This document shows positions 24,504 to 32,976 of a stretch of 64,000 nt of DNA, piece after piece (within the stretch, counting starts at the first letter, position 1; every line of letters begins with the position of its first letter). The translations under genes were made by a program, and so were the position numbers. The notes under the pieces were generated by a model that had not been told where the DNA came from, did not search any database, and worked only from the letters and a program-made list of their open reading frames with translations. This DNA comes from Desulfonatronum sp. SC1 (GTDB lineage: Bacteria; Desulfobacterota; Desulfovibrionia; Desulfovibrionales; Desulfonatronaceae). The DNA lies in the NCBI RefSeq assembly GCF_003046795.1, contig NZ_PZKN01000008.1, positions 62,001-126,000 on the forward strand. Direction: 5' to 3'.

Positions 24504-26579
24504 TCAGCTCGCGGCGCATTCACCTCCCAGTCCGGCGAAAACCCGACGCTGGGCGTATTCGGACTGTTTGCCCTGGTTCCAGCGTTGGACCGGGCGATAG
24601 TAGCCCACGACCCGGGTGTAGACTTCCGCCGGATTGCCGCATTCCGGGCACTCCGGATGCTCGCCCCGCAGGTATCCGTGGTCCTTGCACACGGAAAACG
24701 TCGGGGTGATGGAGATGTAGGGCAGCTTGGTCCGGCTCATGGCCTTGACCAGAAAGGCCCGCAAGGATTGGGGGTCGGCCACTGCCTCGCCCAGGAAGGT
24801 ATGGAAGACCGTTCCGCCGGTGTATAGGGTCTGCAACTGGTCCTGATGCTCCAGGGCCGCGAAGACGTCCAGCCCCAGGTCCACGGGCAGGGCCGTGGAA
24901 TTGGTGTAGTACGGCACGCCGTTGCCCGAGGCCTTGATCCCGGCGTAGAGCGTCTTGTCCAGCTTGGCCAGTCGATAGCTCACGCCTTCGGCCGGGGTGG
25001 CCTCCAGGTTGTAGAGGTTGCCGGTTTCCTCCTGGAAGCGTCGGGTCAGGTCCTGGAGGTGGAGCAGGGTGGTTCGCATCAGCCGGATCCCGGCCGGGGT
25101 TTCGATGCCTTTGCCCAGCAGATTCTGGCAGGCCTCGTGACCGCCCACCACGCCGATGGTGGAGAAATGGCCCCGGTAGGCGTTCTTCAGGTAGCGCCGG
25201 GTGAAGGGAAACATGCCCCGTTCCAGGTTGTCGTTGATCAGCTTGCGCTTGAATTCCAGGCTGTCCCGGGCCAGTTCGGCGTATTCCGTGACCAAATCCA
25301 GATAGTCGGTCTCGTCGTGGGCCAGAAAGGCCAGCTTGGGCAGGTTCAGGGTGGCCACTCCTATGGAGCCGGTCAGGTCCCCGGCGCCGAACAACCCCCC
25401 GACCTTCTTGCGCAGCTCGCGCAGGTCCATCTGCAGTCGGCAGCACATGGAGCGGACATCCTCGGGCTTGAAGTCCGAATTGATGAAGTTCTGAAAGTAC
25501 GGAACTCCATATTTGGCCGTAAGCTGGAGCAGCAGCTCGCCCACCTCGGTCTCCCAGGGAAAGTCTTCGGTCACGTTGTAGGTCGGAATGGGAAAGGAAA
25601 AAATACGGCCGTGGTAGTCGCCTTGAAGCATGACTTCCAGAAAGGCCCGGTTGATCATCTCCATCTCCGGGCCGAAGTCCGCGTAGGTCTGGCTGTCGTG
25701 GAGCCTGCCGCCGATGATCACTGCTTCGGTTTCCAGGTGTTTGGGTGGAACCAGGTCGAAGCTCAAATTGGTGAACGGGCTCTGCCCGCCCCAGCGGGAT
25801 GTGGTGTTCAGGTTGAAGACGAACTTCTGAATGGCTTGGCGGACCTGGCGGTAGTCCAGTTCGTCGTGACGGATGAAGGGCGCGAGATAGGTGTCCACGT
25901 TGTTGAAGGCCTGGGCCCCGGCCCATTCGTTTTGCAGGGTACCCAGGAAGTTGACCATCTGCCCCAGCGCGGAGTCGAAGTGTTTGGGAGGACCGGAGGA
26001 GGAGCGGCCTTCCAGGTTGAAACCTTCCAGGAGCAGATCCCGCAGACTCCATCCAGCGCAGTATCCGGCCAGGCCGAAGGACAGGTCGTGGATGTGCAGG
26101 TAGCCGTGCTCATGGGCCTGCCGCACTTCCAAGGGATATTTTTCCAGGGCGTATCGGGCCTGGACCGTGCCGGAGAGGTGCAGCATCAAGCCCTGGAAGG
26201 AATGGGACATATTGGCGTTTTCAGCCACACGCCAGTCGGACTTGTTCACGTAGGCGTCAATGGTTTCCATGATGTCCAGGAACGCGGCCTTTTGCTCGCG
26301 GATCTGGCGGCGTTTCTCCCGGTACAGGATGTAGCGCTTGGCCACGTCGAACAGGCGGGACTGCATCAGAACTGCCTCGACCTGATCCTGCACCTGCTCC
26401 TGGTCCGGAACTGTCAGGCCGGCTTCGGTCAGGCGTTCCTCTACCTTGCGAGCCAAGCGGTCGGCCAAGAGCGCGTCTTGAATTCCGCAGGACTTCAATG
26501 CCTTGAGAACGGCTGCGGCGATTCGGTCCACGGCCCAGGTTTCGGTTCGTCCGTCACGTTTGCAGATGTGGGTCAGCAT
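24504..26579 (-). CDS. nrdD: Anaerobic ribonucleoside-triphosphate reductase (class III)
   Basis: 691 residues. An N-terminal ATP-cone domain (about 1-90) gives allosteric control. The ten-stranded barrel contains the conserved substrate and effector regions, and the C-terminus carries a zinc module (CKDHG, then CPECGNP) and the glycyl radical loop RVVGYYRP with G659. The enzyme makes deoxyribonucleotides under anoxia without cobalamin. Its start overlaps the end of nrdG by 7 bases, so the activase gene comes first in the operon, and a cobalamin riboswitch stands before both. Length is normal for the family. Confidence 0.95.
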   Translation of the reverse strand: MLTHICKRDGRTETWAVDRIAAAVLKALKSCGIQDALLADRLARKVEERLTEAGLTVPDQEQVQDQVEAVLMQSRLFDVAKRYILYREKRRQIREQKAAFLDIMETIDAYVNKSDWRVAENANMSHSFQGLMLHLSGTVQARYALEKYPLEVRQAHEHGYLHIHDLSFGLAGYCAGWSLRDLLLEGFNLEGRSSSGPPKHFDSALGQMVNFLGTLQNEWAGAQAFNNVDTYLAPFIRHDELDYRQVRQAIQKFVFNLNTTSRWGGQSPFTNLSFDLVPPKHLETEAVIIGGRLHDSQTYADFGPEMEMINRAFLEVMLQGDYHGRIFSFPIPTYNVTEDFPWETEVGELLLQLTAKYGVPYFQNFINSDFKPEDVRSMCCRLQMDLRELRKKVGGLFGAGDLTGSIGVATLNLPKLAFLAHDETDYLDLVTEYAELARDSLEFKRKLINDNLERGMFPFTRRYLKNAYRGHFSTIGVVGGHEACQNLLGKGIETPAGIRLMRTTLLHLQDLTRRFQEETGNLYNLEATPAEGVSYRLAKLDKTLYAGIKASGNGVPYYTNSTALPVDLGLDVFAALEHQDQLQTLYTGGTVFHTFLGEAVADPQSLRAFLVKAMSRTKLPYISITPTFSVCKDHGYLRGEHPECPECGNPAEVYTRVVGYYRPVQRWNQGKQSEYAQRRVFAGLGGECAAS

Positions 26580-27235
26580 GATTTCTCCTTACGATGATGG
26601 CCCTGGAAAGGGCGCGGTGGCTGGCGAAAAGGTTGGGTTTGCAAGGGAAACCCGGAGGGAGGGAGAGACCGGGTTTCAAGGAGGTCTTCGGGCGTCAACA
26701 GAGGGACCAGGGTGGTTCGGAACAGAAAACGTTCTGGATGGCGCTCAGCCAACTTAAAAATTCGGCCCAGGGTGGCCTTGGCTTCGCGGGCAGTGATTTT
26801 GTTGCCGGTCAACGTGGGATACTTGGACCATGGCCCTTTGACGTCCACGGCCACCAGGTCCGCGGCTTGGATGTCCAAAATCCGCTCCACGACGTCGGGA
26901 TGCATGCCGTTGGTATCCAGCTTGACGGGTAAGTCGAGCCGACCCCGCAACTCGGCGAGCCATTCCGGAAGATCCGCGGACAAAGCCGGCTCTCCGCCGG
27001 TGACCACGAGGCCGTCCAGCCAGGGGGCTCGCTGGTCGAGAAAGCCGAGCGCGTGGTCGCGAGAGAGGCAGGGATCGTCTTCGGAATTCCAGGCCAGATG
27101 GAAGTTGTGGCACGTGGGGCAGCGCAGGTCGCAGCCGCCAAGAAACAGCACGGCGCAGACGCGACCCGGCCAGTCGCACAAACTCATCGGCTCCAGGCCG
27201 CGCAGCCTGGACCAGGGGGTAGGGTGGTTCCGCAT
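26573..27235 (-). CDS. nrdG: Anaerobic ribonucleotide reductase activating protein
   Basis: Radical-SAM enzyme that generates the glycyl radical in NrdD. 220 residues from the ATG at 27235; the 4Fe-4S cluster motif CxxxCxxC is C35-DLR-C39-PT-C42, preceded by LCDWPGRVCAVLFLGGC, and the SAM-binding glutamate motif is VVTGGEPAL. The family's conserved LRGLEPMSLCDWPG lies inside the chosen start, which is why a later ATG was rejected; the frame is open to a GTG at 27274. About 70 bases separate the start from the riboswitch, and CCCCGGGGCTTTT in that stretch may be part of the expression platform. Confidence 0.92.
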   Translation of the reverse strand: MRNHPTPWSRLRGLEPMSLCDWPGRVCAVLFLGGCDLRCPTCHNFHLAWNSEDDPCLSRDHALGFLDQRAPWLDGLVVTGGEPALSADLPEWLAELRGRLDLPVKLDTNGMHPDVVERILDIQAADLVAVDVKGPWSKYPTLTGNKITAREAKATLGRIFKLAERHPERFLFRTTLVPLLTPEDLLETRSLPPSGFPLQTQPFRQPPRPFQGHHRKEKSC

Positions 27236-27304
27236 AGTCCGCGATGAGGCTGAAAAGCCCCGGGGAACGGCCACAAGGACATCCGCGTATCCCGCGACAA
27301 ATGC

Positions 27305-27469
27305 GCTTCAGGCAGGTCTTCTGACTCGTCCCCCCGGTTTTGGCGGGCCTTCCCGGAACACGGTTCCAGTGGCCATGCGGAGCCAGTCGGGTTGAATGGG
27401 ACTTACAGCGGCGGGACCGTCCCGGAATCGAACCGGGTTCCCTCTTGGCGCCATGTGGCGACCTGAAGC
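27305..27469 (-). promoter_or_regulatory. Cobalamin (B12) riboswitch upstream of nrdG-nrdD
   Basis: On the minus strand the stretch has the order of conserved elements of the class I cobalamin riboswitch: P1 arm GCTTCAGG, AGAGGGAACCCGGTTCGAT, the B12 box CGCCGCTGTAAGTCCC, GCCACTGG, GGGAAGGC and GAGTCAGAAGACCTGCC, then P1 arm CCTGAAGC. The eight-base P1 arms (27462-27469 and 27305-27312) are perfectly complementary. It lies 70 bases before nrdG. When cobalamin is plentiful the switch should lower expression of the B12-independent reductase, as known for nrdDG and nrdAB in several bacteria that also own a B12-dependent NrdJ. Confidence 0.92.
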
Positions 27470-27718
27470 AAGGAGACGTGGCATGGTCGTTCGCTGGGAA
27501 CGCGTTCAACCATGCGTGCGATGTACTTAAAAAGAATCCGTGACGATGTCCAGTTCGGATGCTCATTGCCGCGGTCTGGACCACTGATTTGCGGAATTGT
27601 CCCGGATGGGCGGGTTTGGAGAGGAGAGGGCGCGAGGAGGTGGAGGGTTGCCGCGCGGTCTCCCGCTTATCCGTGAAATCGGCCAAATTCCAGCAATCAG
27701 TCGTAGGCAGCCGATGGC

Positions 27719-28246
27719 TCAGATTCTGGTCAAGGCTCCCTCATGGGCGAAGAACACCGCGCTGCGCTCCCCGGAGTGCCTTTTTTCCGGGGCTTCCTGA
27801 ACCATGTAGTGCTCATGCGGAGCAAGGGTCATATTGTAACCGAAGGTGATCTGGAGGGAGGCCGTGCGGTTGAGTCGGTCCGGACGCAGGGTGAAGGTAA
27901 AGGACACGCCTTGCTCGGGGTCCAGTGGGAGGCTGGAGTAAACTCGTAAATCCTGGGCCAACACCCGCCCTTGATCATCGCTCAGGTAGGCGGCCAGCCA
28001 CAAGTCCTCGATCCACCCCAGATCGGCGGGGAGGCTCTCTGTCTTGGGCATCGCCCGCCCCTTGACTCTGTACTGCCCGCCAAAGGATTCCGCTACGTAG
28101 GAAAATCGCCAGAAACGCATCTCCAATTGTTGTTCCGCGTTCAATATCCAAGGCTGGCGCTGCAAGTGGCCGACACTGGAATAGGAACAGCCGACGGCCA
28201 GGAGCGCGAACAGGACAAGAGCCAGGGAAAAGCGTTTTCGGCGCAT
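27719..28246 (-). CDS. Lipoprotein of unknown function
   Basis: 175 residues with a lipoprotein signal: basic start MRRKRF, hydrophobic core, lipobox LAVGC, so lipidated and in the envelope. The mature part looks like mixed beta sheet (LEMRFWRFSYVAESFGG, VSFTFTLRPDRLNRTASLQI) without recognised domain. Start has GGAGATC about 7 bases before. The 249 bases between it and the riboswitch hold nothing recognised. The next minus-strand gene upstream is the cupin, beyond a long palindrome. Confidence 0.75.
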   Translation of the reverse strand: MRRKRFSLALVLFALLAVGCSYSSVGHLQRQPWILNAEQQLEMRFWRFSYVAESFGGQYRVKGRAMPKTESLPADLGWIEDLWLAAYLSDDQGRVLAQDLRVYSSLPLDPEQGVSFTFTLRPDRLNRTASLQITFGYNMTLAPHEHYMVQEAPEKRHSGERSAVFFAHEGALTRI

Positions 28247-28314
28247 GATCGGATCTCCTTTGGTCTTCGAGACGGCGTATACCTAAACTGAGTTTTGAAA
28301 AAGTCCTAATTCGA

Positions 28315-28435
28315 CAGTCCGTTCAAAAACCCAAGTAGGAGCAAAAAAAAGCTCAAGGTCGAAGCGTATGGAATGATACGTGAGATTTTGAGCTTTTTGC
28401 AACGACGCATCAATTGGGGGATTTCCAACGGACTG
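28315..28435. repeat. Nested 121-base palindrome
   Basis: Three nested inverted repeats share one centre: CAGTCCGTT (28315-28323) with AACGGACTG (28427-28435), GCAAAAAAAAGCTCAA (28341-28356) with TTGAGCTTTTTGC (28388-28400), and the apex CGTAT (28365-28369) with ATACG (28376-28380). The outer arm ends one base before the cupin stop codon. It could be a small non-autonomous element or a strong terminator. Confidence 0.65.
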
Positions 28436-28789
28436 CTAATCGTTCAACGTGGCGTAGGCCTCTGGCCCGTCCTTCATCCGTCCATGCACGGCCAGCCAGA
28501 TGCAGGGCGGATCTTCGCTGGTACGGTCCACACGGTGTCGCAAGCCGGCAGGGAGAAAAAGGCAGTCTCCGGCTTTGAGGGCTTTGGTCCTCCCGTCAGT
28601 GAAGCGGATTTCCGCCTCGCCCTGCACGAGGACGACCCATTCGTCCAGTTCCTGGTCATACCAGGAATCCGGAGGCGAAACATGGCCCAGCGAGATGATT
28701 CGCTCGATGCGCAGACCGTCCCCACGCGCCAGCAGATCGACCCGCTCCTCGGGCATGGCGCCCTTTGGGATGGAAAACAGGTTGAACAT
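28436..28789 (-). CDS. Small cupin-domain protein
   Basis: 117 residues from the ATG at 28789, forming one cupin barrel: motif around LDEWVVLVQGEAEIRFTDG, then GDCLFLPAGLRHRVDRTS. The usual metal ligands are only partly present (E in DEWVVL, H in LRHRV). It is an enzyme or sensor of unknown ligand. The gene follows the divergent polysaccharide deacetylase gene by 14 bases on the same strand. The frame extends upstream to 28885 but that overlaps the neighbouring gene and lacks homology. Confidence 0.8.
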   Translation of the reverse strand: MFNLFSIPKGAMPEERVDLLARGDGLRIERIISLGHVSPPDSWYDQELDEWVVLVQGEAEIRFTDGRTKALKAGDCLFLPAGLRHRVDRTSEDPPCIWLAVHGRMKDGPEAYATLND

Positions 28790-28803
28790 GATGAATCGGT
28801 TTG

Positions 28804-30303
28804 TCAGCGCTCGGCCAAGGACTGGCGGGAGAGCAGGGAGCCGAGGGAGACGACGTTGATTCGCTGATCTCGTTCCCGCTCCCAAAGCTTCAAGGCTTCC
28901 AGGGTTTCCGGGTACGGGTGTCCAATGGCGATTACCTGGCCCTGGCTGTGGGCCAGTTGCTCGGCCTTGCGCAGTTGAAACAGAATCGCCTGGACATTGG
29001 GAATGTTGTCCAGAAAAATGTGTCGGCGCAGGTGCTCCAGGCCGATTATGCGGGCCTGTTCGTCCGCGACGGAGTCACCGGTGGTCAGGCTGTCCAGAAA
29101 AAAGAGGTCGCGCCGCTTCAACTCCTGGAGCACCGTGGACATGCCCGACTCGTCGGCGGTGAACCGGGAGCCCATGTGGTTGTTGATCCCGATGGCTTGG
29201 GGAACCTGAGCCAGATTGTTCCGCAGGATTTTCAGGATTTCCTCGTCCTCCATGCCCACGAACAGGGCTCCGGGGCCAGGGTCGGCCCGGTGGGGGTAGT
29301 CCAGGGGTTCCATGGGCTGGTGCAGGAGCACGTCGCGGCCAGCCGCAGCACCGATCCGGGCCACTTCCCGACTTTTGGAAATATTTGGCAGAACGGCGAA
29401 GGTCACCGGGAAGGAGAGGGCTGCCAGTTCCTGTGCTTGATGCACGTTTTCGCCCAGGTCGTCGATCACCACCACCAATCGCGGACCGGTTCCAGGCTGG
29501 ACCGGGGAGGGTGGCGGAAACGGTTTGCGTGCGTGTTCTTCCAGAAACAGGGTATGCGTGGGCAAATTGAGCAGGGATATCCGCCACTCTTGTTTGCCGG
29601 GCCCACCGTTAATCTTACGCAGCTCCGCGTTATGCACCCAGAGTTTCAGATTGCGGCGCAGGGCCTGCTCGAAGCTCCGGGCATCCTGGTCCAAGCCGAT
29701 GGCCAGGGACTGGGTGTGGTATTTCTGCCCGTTCCTGGTTTTCATCTGAATATCCAGATGGCGCACCGAACGAGGGTCCAGGTTCAACTCCATGATGGAC
29801 TGGACCAGGGCCAAGTCGACTTCCTTGACCTGCTGTTCCAGTAATTCCGCGTCGAATATTTCGTAAACCAGGCCTTTGCGGCTTGAGGGAGCCGGGGGCG
29901 CGGCATCAGGCGCGATCCGGGCGCGGACATGATTCGTGGGGGCGGGAGCCGTCAAGCCGGCGACCCTGTCCGGTTGCGCGGGCCGGGTCGCGGACCGGGA
30001 AACGGGCGGCGCGGCGGAGGTTGAGGCTGGAGCGGAGACAGGCTTATCGAGAGTCGCGATGTCCGTGGACAAGGGATCTGCCGGAGCGAGGCTCAAGGCC
30101 CAGACAAGGGTGATGGCGGTCAACCCGGTGGCCACAGCTATGAGCATCACCCAAAGTTTGGAAAAAACTTTGGGTGATGGTCGTTTACGACTGGTTTTGG
30201 CGGCGGTTTTCCTGGGTTTGGCCCCACTCTTTCCGCCGCTTTTGGTAGTGGTTGCGGAAGAACGGGAGGGCTTGCCGCTCTTTTTCGCTGTTTTTCCGGT
30301 CAT
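28804..30303 (-). CDS. Divergent polysaccharide deacetylase family protein
   Basis: 499 residues. A very basic Lys/Ser/Thr-rich cytoplasmic head (about 1-45) precedes one membrane helix (about 50-72), a Pro/Ala-rich linker, a middle domain and then, from about residue 265, the divergent polysaccharide deacetylase domain: LVVVIDDLGENV near its start, PVTFAVLPNI, HQPMEPLDYP, GINNHMGSRFT and FFLDSLTTG. The DD and HxxxH-like residues are typical of this NodB-related family, whose enzymatic role is not established; it often sits beside envC and ctpA, as here. Predicted envelope function in the periplasm. Confidence 0.85.
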   Translation of the reverse strand: MTGKTAKKSGKPSRSSATTTKSGGKSGAKPRKTAAKTSRKRPSPKVFSKLWVMLIAVATGLTAITLVWALSLAPADPLSTDIATLDKPVSAPASTSAAPPVSRSATRPAQPDRVAGLTAPAPTNHVRARIAPDAAPPAPSSRKGLVYEIFDAELLEQQVKEVDLALVQSIMELNLDPRSVRHLDIQMKTRNGQKYHTQSLAIGLDQDARSFEQALRRNLKLWVHNAELRKINGGPGKQEWRISLLNLPTHTLFLEEHARKPFPPPSPVQPGTGPRLVVVIDDLGENVHQAQELAALSFPVTFAVLPNISKSREVARIGAAAGRDVLLHQPMEPLDYPHRADPGPGALFVGMEDEEILKILRNNLAQVPQAIGINNHMGSRFTADESGMSTVLQELKRRDLFFLDSLTTGDSVADEQARIIGLEHLRRHIFLDNIPNVQAILFQLRKAEQLAHSQGQVIAIGHPYPETLEALKLWERERDQRINVVSLGSLLSRQSLAER

Positions 30304-30328
30304 CGCCGACCCGTGTCGGTTGGGGTGG

Positions 30329-31603
30329 TTAACGGAGCGCCTTGAGTCTGGGCATGGCCTTGACCATTTCCAAAGCCAGACGCAACTGGTTGTCCCGTTC
30401 GAGCATTTCCAGGACCTGAGGCCTGGGGTGATCGAGCTGGTCCGGAGGAATCGGGCCGGTTTCCAGGTGCCGGATCAGATCGCCTTCGCGGACCAACGGC
30501 ATGCGTCCTTCGCGCTGGTCGTCGTTTAAGGCGACGAAGGGAATCGAAATGTCCGGGTCGATGCCTTTGGCCTGGATGGAGCGGCCGCTGGGTGTATAGT
30601 AGATCGCCGTGGTCAGCTTGATCCCGGAACCGTCGGCCAGGGGGATGATCGTCTGCACGGATCCCTTGCCGAAGGTCTGCTCTCCGAGAATCAACGCCCG
30701 GTCATGGTCCTGTAGGGCCCCGGCGACGATTTCCGAGGCGGAAGCGGAGCCGGCGTTGATCAGCACCACCATGGGCGTTTCCTTGTCCAGCACGTTGCTG
30801 GATGCGTCGAAGTTCATTTCCGCCTGAGGTGATCGGCCTTTGGTATAGACGATTTTTCCCTCGTGCAAAAAGGCATCGGACACTGCCACGGCTTGGTTCA
30901 GCAGGCCTCCGGGATTGTTGCGCAGGTCGAGGATCAGGCCGACACGCTGTTCGGAATCGAATCGACCCAGGGCTTCCCGTAGGTCGTCCATGGTGGTTTC
31001 CTTGAAGCTGGTCAGTCGAACCAGGATGACTCCAGGCTCCAATTCGAACAACTTGACCGTGTGCACCGGGATGACGTCACGGGTGATGGTCACGGTGCGG
31101 GGAACGGTCTCGCCCCGAGAGACTATGGTCAGGTCAACGGTGGTGCCGCGTGGACCGCGGATCAGCTTAACGGCGTCCATGATCGTGATGTCCTGGGTGG
31201 ACTGGCCGTCGATCGCCAAGATGTGATCACCGGATTTGAGTCCTTCACGGAAGGCCGGGGTGTCTTCGATGGGGGACACGACCGTCAGCCTGCCTTCCAC
31301 GAGGCTGATTTCAATACCGATTCCCGTGAACTCCCCGGAAGTGTCGATCTGCATTTCCTGGAAGGCGTCCTGGGTCATGAAGCTGGAATGGGGGTCCAGT
31401 TCCTGAAGCATGCCTTGGATGGCACCTTGGATCATCTCGTTGCGATCCACGTCCTGAACGTAATAGCGCTCCACCAAATCCAAGACTTGGCTGAAGCGCT
31501 TGAGCGGCGAGTAGCGTTCCTCGTCCGTGGCCATGCTCTGGCCGAAGGTGACGGCCAGCAAGAAAAGCAGTGTGACGGTGCCGACCCAGTGGACAACCCG
31601 CAT
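30329..31603 (-). CDS. C-terminal processing protease (S41)
   Basis: 424 residues with an N-terminal signal/anchor, a PDZ domain (about 95-175) and the S41 serine protease core. The Ser/Lys dyad is visible: S288 in AGSASASEI and K313 in EQTFGKGSVQ, 25 residues apart as in CtpB, with Q317 nearby. It would degrade or process periplasmic proteins. The ATG at 31603 was chosen for GGAGG six bases upstream; the open frame to 31744 is not coding-like. It follows the EnvC-like gene by about 180 bases and precedes the deacetylase by 25 bases, probably one operon. Confidence 0.92.
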   Translation of the reverse strand: MRVVHWVGTVTLLFLLAVTFGQSMATDEERYSPLKRFSQVLDLVERYYVQDVDRNEMIQGAIQGMLQELDPHSSFMTQDAFQEMQIDTSGEFTGIGIEISLVEGRLTVVSPIEDTPAFREGLKSGDHILAIDGQSTQDITIMDAVKLIRGPRGTTVDLTIVSRGETVPRTVTITRDVIPVHTVKLFELEPGVILVRLTSFKETTMDDLREALGRFDSEQRVGLILDLRNNPGGLLNQAVAVSDAFLHEGKIVYTKGRSPQAEMNFDASSNVLDKETPMVVLINAGSASASEIVAGALQDHDRALILGEQTFGKGSVQTIIPLADGSGIKLTTAIYYTPSGRSIQAKGIDPDISIPFVALNDDQREGRMPLVREGDLIRHLETGPIPPDQLDHPRPQVLEMLERDNQLRLALEMVKAMPRLKALR

Positions 31604-31782
31604 GATGACCTCCGAATGCATTTTAAAGCATGTGCTGGTATGGTGAACGGCGTCAGCGAACGCCGCGCAGGGAAATAATCTCCAGATACGGTTGGGCAAC
31701 AGTTGGTAATCGAGGGCTCGACGCGATTCCCGCCTGAAATCCATTTCTTGATGAGTATGCCGATCCGTGCTGGTTGACGCCG

Positions 31783-32946
31783 TTATTCGTTTGCGACAAG
31801 CCAGCTAACAGGATTAACGGGATTTTGATGAAAACGCAATTCAAAGTAGAGCCCCGGACCATCCACTTTGGGGTAAATCCCCGCCACTCCGATCTGCTCG
31901 TCCTTTTCCACTTCCTGGCCCACCGTGACCAGCGCGTTGTGCAGGAAAGCGTACAGGCTGTAATAATCTTCCCCATGGTAGAGGATGACCACATGGCCGT
32001 ATCCCCGGAGCGTGTCGCTGTGAACCACCTTTCCCCAGGAAATCGCGCGTACCGGGTCGTTTTCAGACATTGCGAAGCTTATGCCGCGGTGTGGCGGATT
32101 GGCTTGGGGCTGAAACCGCTCCACGACCCGGGCCTGCGTCGGCCAGGATAAATAACCGCGCAAATCCGTAAAGCTTTTGGAGGTCAGGGATTGGAGCTGG
32201 TAGTTCAGTTCGGCGATGCTTCGCAGGATTTCCTCGATTTGTTCCTCGGTCGAGATTTGTTGCGCACGCACCTCCTGGACGCGGTGCAGGAATTCCAGTT
32301 TCTGCTTCAGAAGTTGATCCTTGCCGGCATCGATCCGGAGCATCTGCGCGGCGATTTCCTCTCTTGCCTGTTCCAGACGGGCCTGTCCCAGAGCTAATTC
32401 CCGCCCTTGTCGACGAAGCTGGTCGATTCGATCCTGAACCAGACCGTAGATTCGGGACAGCCAGTGGTATTGTCGGTCAGCCTCGTCCCAGGAGGTCAAG
32501 GTCTGGAGATTATGTTCTACGCCCTGCAAATGCACCGGCCAAAGCAGGGCCAGCAGGCGTCCCAATTCCTCGCTGGTTTGGGTCCGGGCCAGGTCCAGTT
32601 CCTGATAATCTTGCAACCGAAGGCGCTCTTCCTGACGTAGGCGGTTCAACTGCGCTTCCAGTTCAGAGATTTCATCCGTGAGAGTCCGTAACCTGGCTTC
32701 CACTTTCTGCAGGTCGGCGAATAAAGACCGTTCCTGGGCTGAGAGGCTCTCCATGATTTTTTCGTGCGCCCGAACGTTGCGCTCACGCTCTTCCAGGGTG
32801 CGTTGAATGGTTCCCGCGGTCGTGGGAGAGGCCAGGCTCGGTCCGCACATCGGAAGAAGCAGGGTCATGGCCGCCCCAAGCAGGATCATTGTCCAAGGGA
32901 AGCTGAGAGGAAGGCGGAATATGGGAGAAGGTGATACTTCTTGCAT
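31783..32946 (-). CDS. EnvC-like murein hydrolase activator (degenerate M23)
   Basis: 387 residues: signal sequence, a long coiled coil (about 45-255) and a C-terminal LytM/M23 domain. The domain keeps the fold motifs (HRGISFAMSEND, GYGHVVILYHG, GLYFELRF, NPVSWL), but the zinc-binding HxxxD and HxH ligands are not in place (HRGISF, SLYAFLH), so it is probably an activator of amidases like EnvC, not an enzyme. The first ATG is at 32946; the ATG beginning MILLGAAMTLLL, 19 codons later, gives an equally good signal peptide. It is in the ctpA-deacetylase operon, 30 bases after the glycosylase gene. Confidence 0.88.
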   Translation of the reverse strand: MQEVSPSPIFRLPLSFPWTMILLGAAMTLLLPMCGPSLASPTTAGTIQRTLEERERNVRAHEKIMESLSAQERSLFADLQKVEARLRTLTDEISELEAQLNRLRQEERLRLQDYQELDLARTQTSEELGRLLALLWPVHLQGVEHNLQTLTSWDEADRQYHWLSRIYGLVQDRIDQLRRQGRELALGQARLEQAREEIAAQMLRIDAGKDQLLKQKLEFLHRVQEVRAQQISTEEQIEEILRSIAELNYQLQSLTSKSFTDLRGYLSWPTQARVVERFQPQANPPHRGISFAMSENDPVRAISWGKVVHSDTLRGYGHVVILYHGEDYYSLYAFLHNALVTVGQEVEKDEQIGVAGIYPKVDGPGLYFELRFHQNPVNPVSWLVANE

Positions 32947-32976
32947 GGGCTACATGGGGGCACGGAAGATGGAGCG

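Noticed and set aside
24846-26597. 583-codon plus-strand frame opposite nrdD
   Set aside because: Shadow of nrdD, rich in Gly/Val/Gln/His without motifs.
27421-27445. TTCGATTCCGGG-like T-loop suggesting a tRNA
   Set aside because: The surrounding bases form the conserved core of a cobalamin riboswitch; there is no acceptor stem or anticodon arm.
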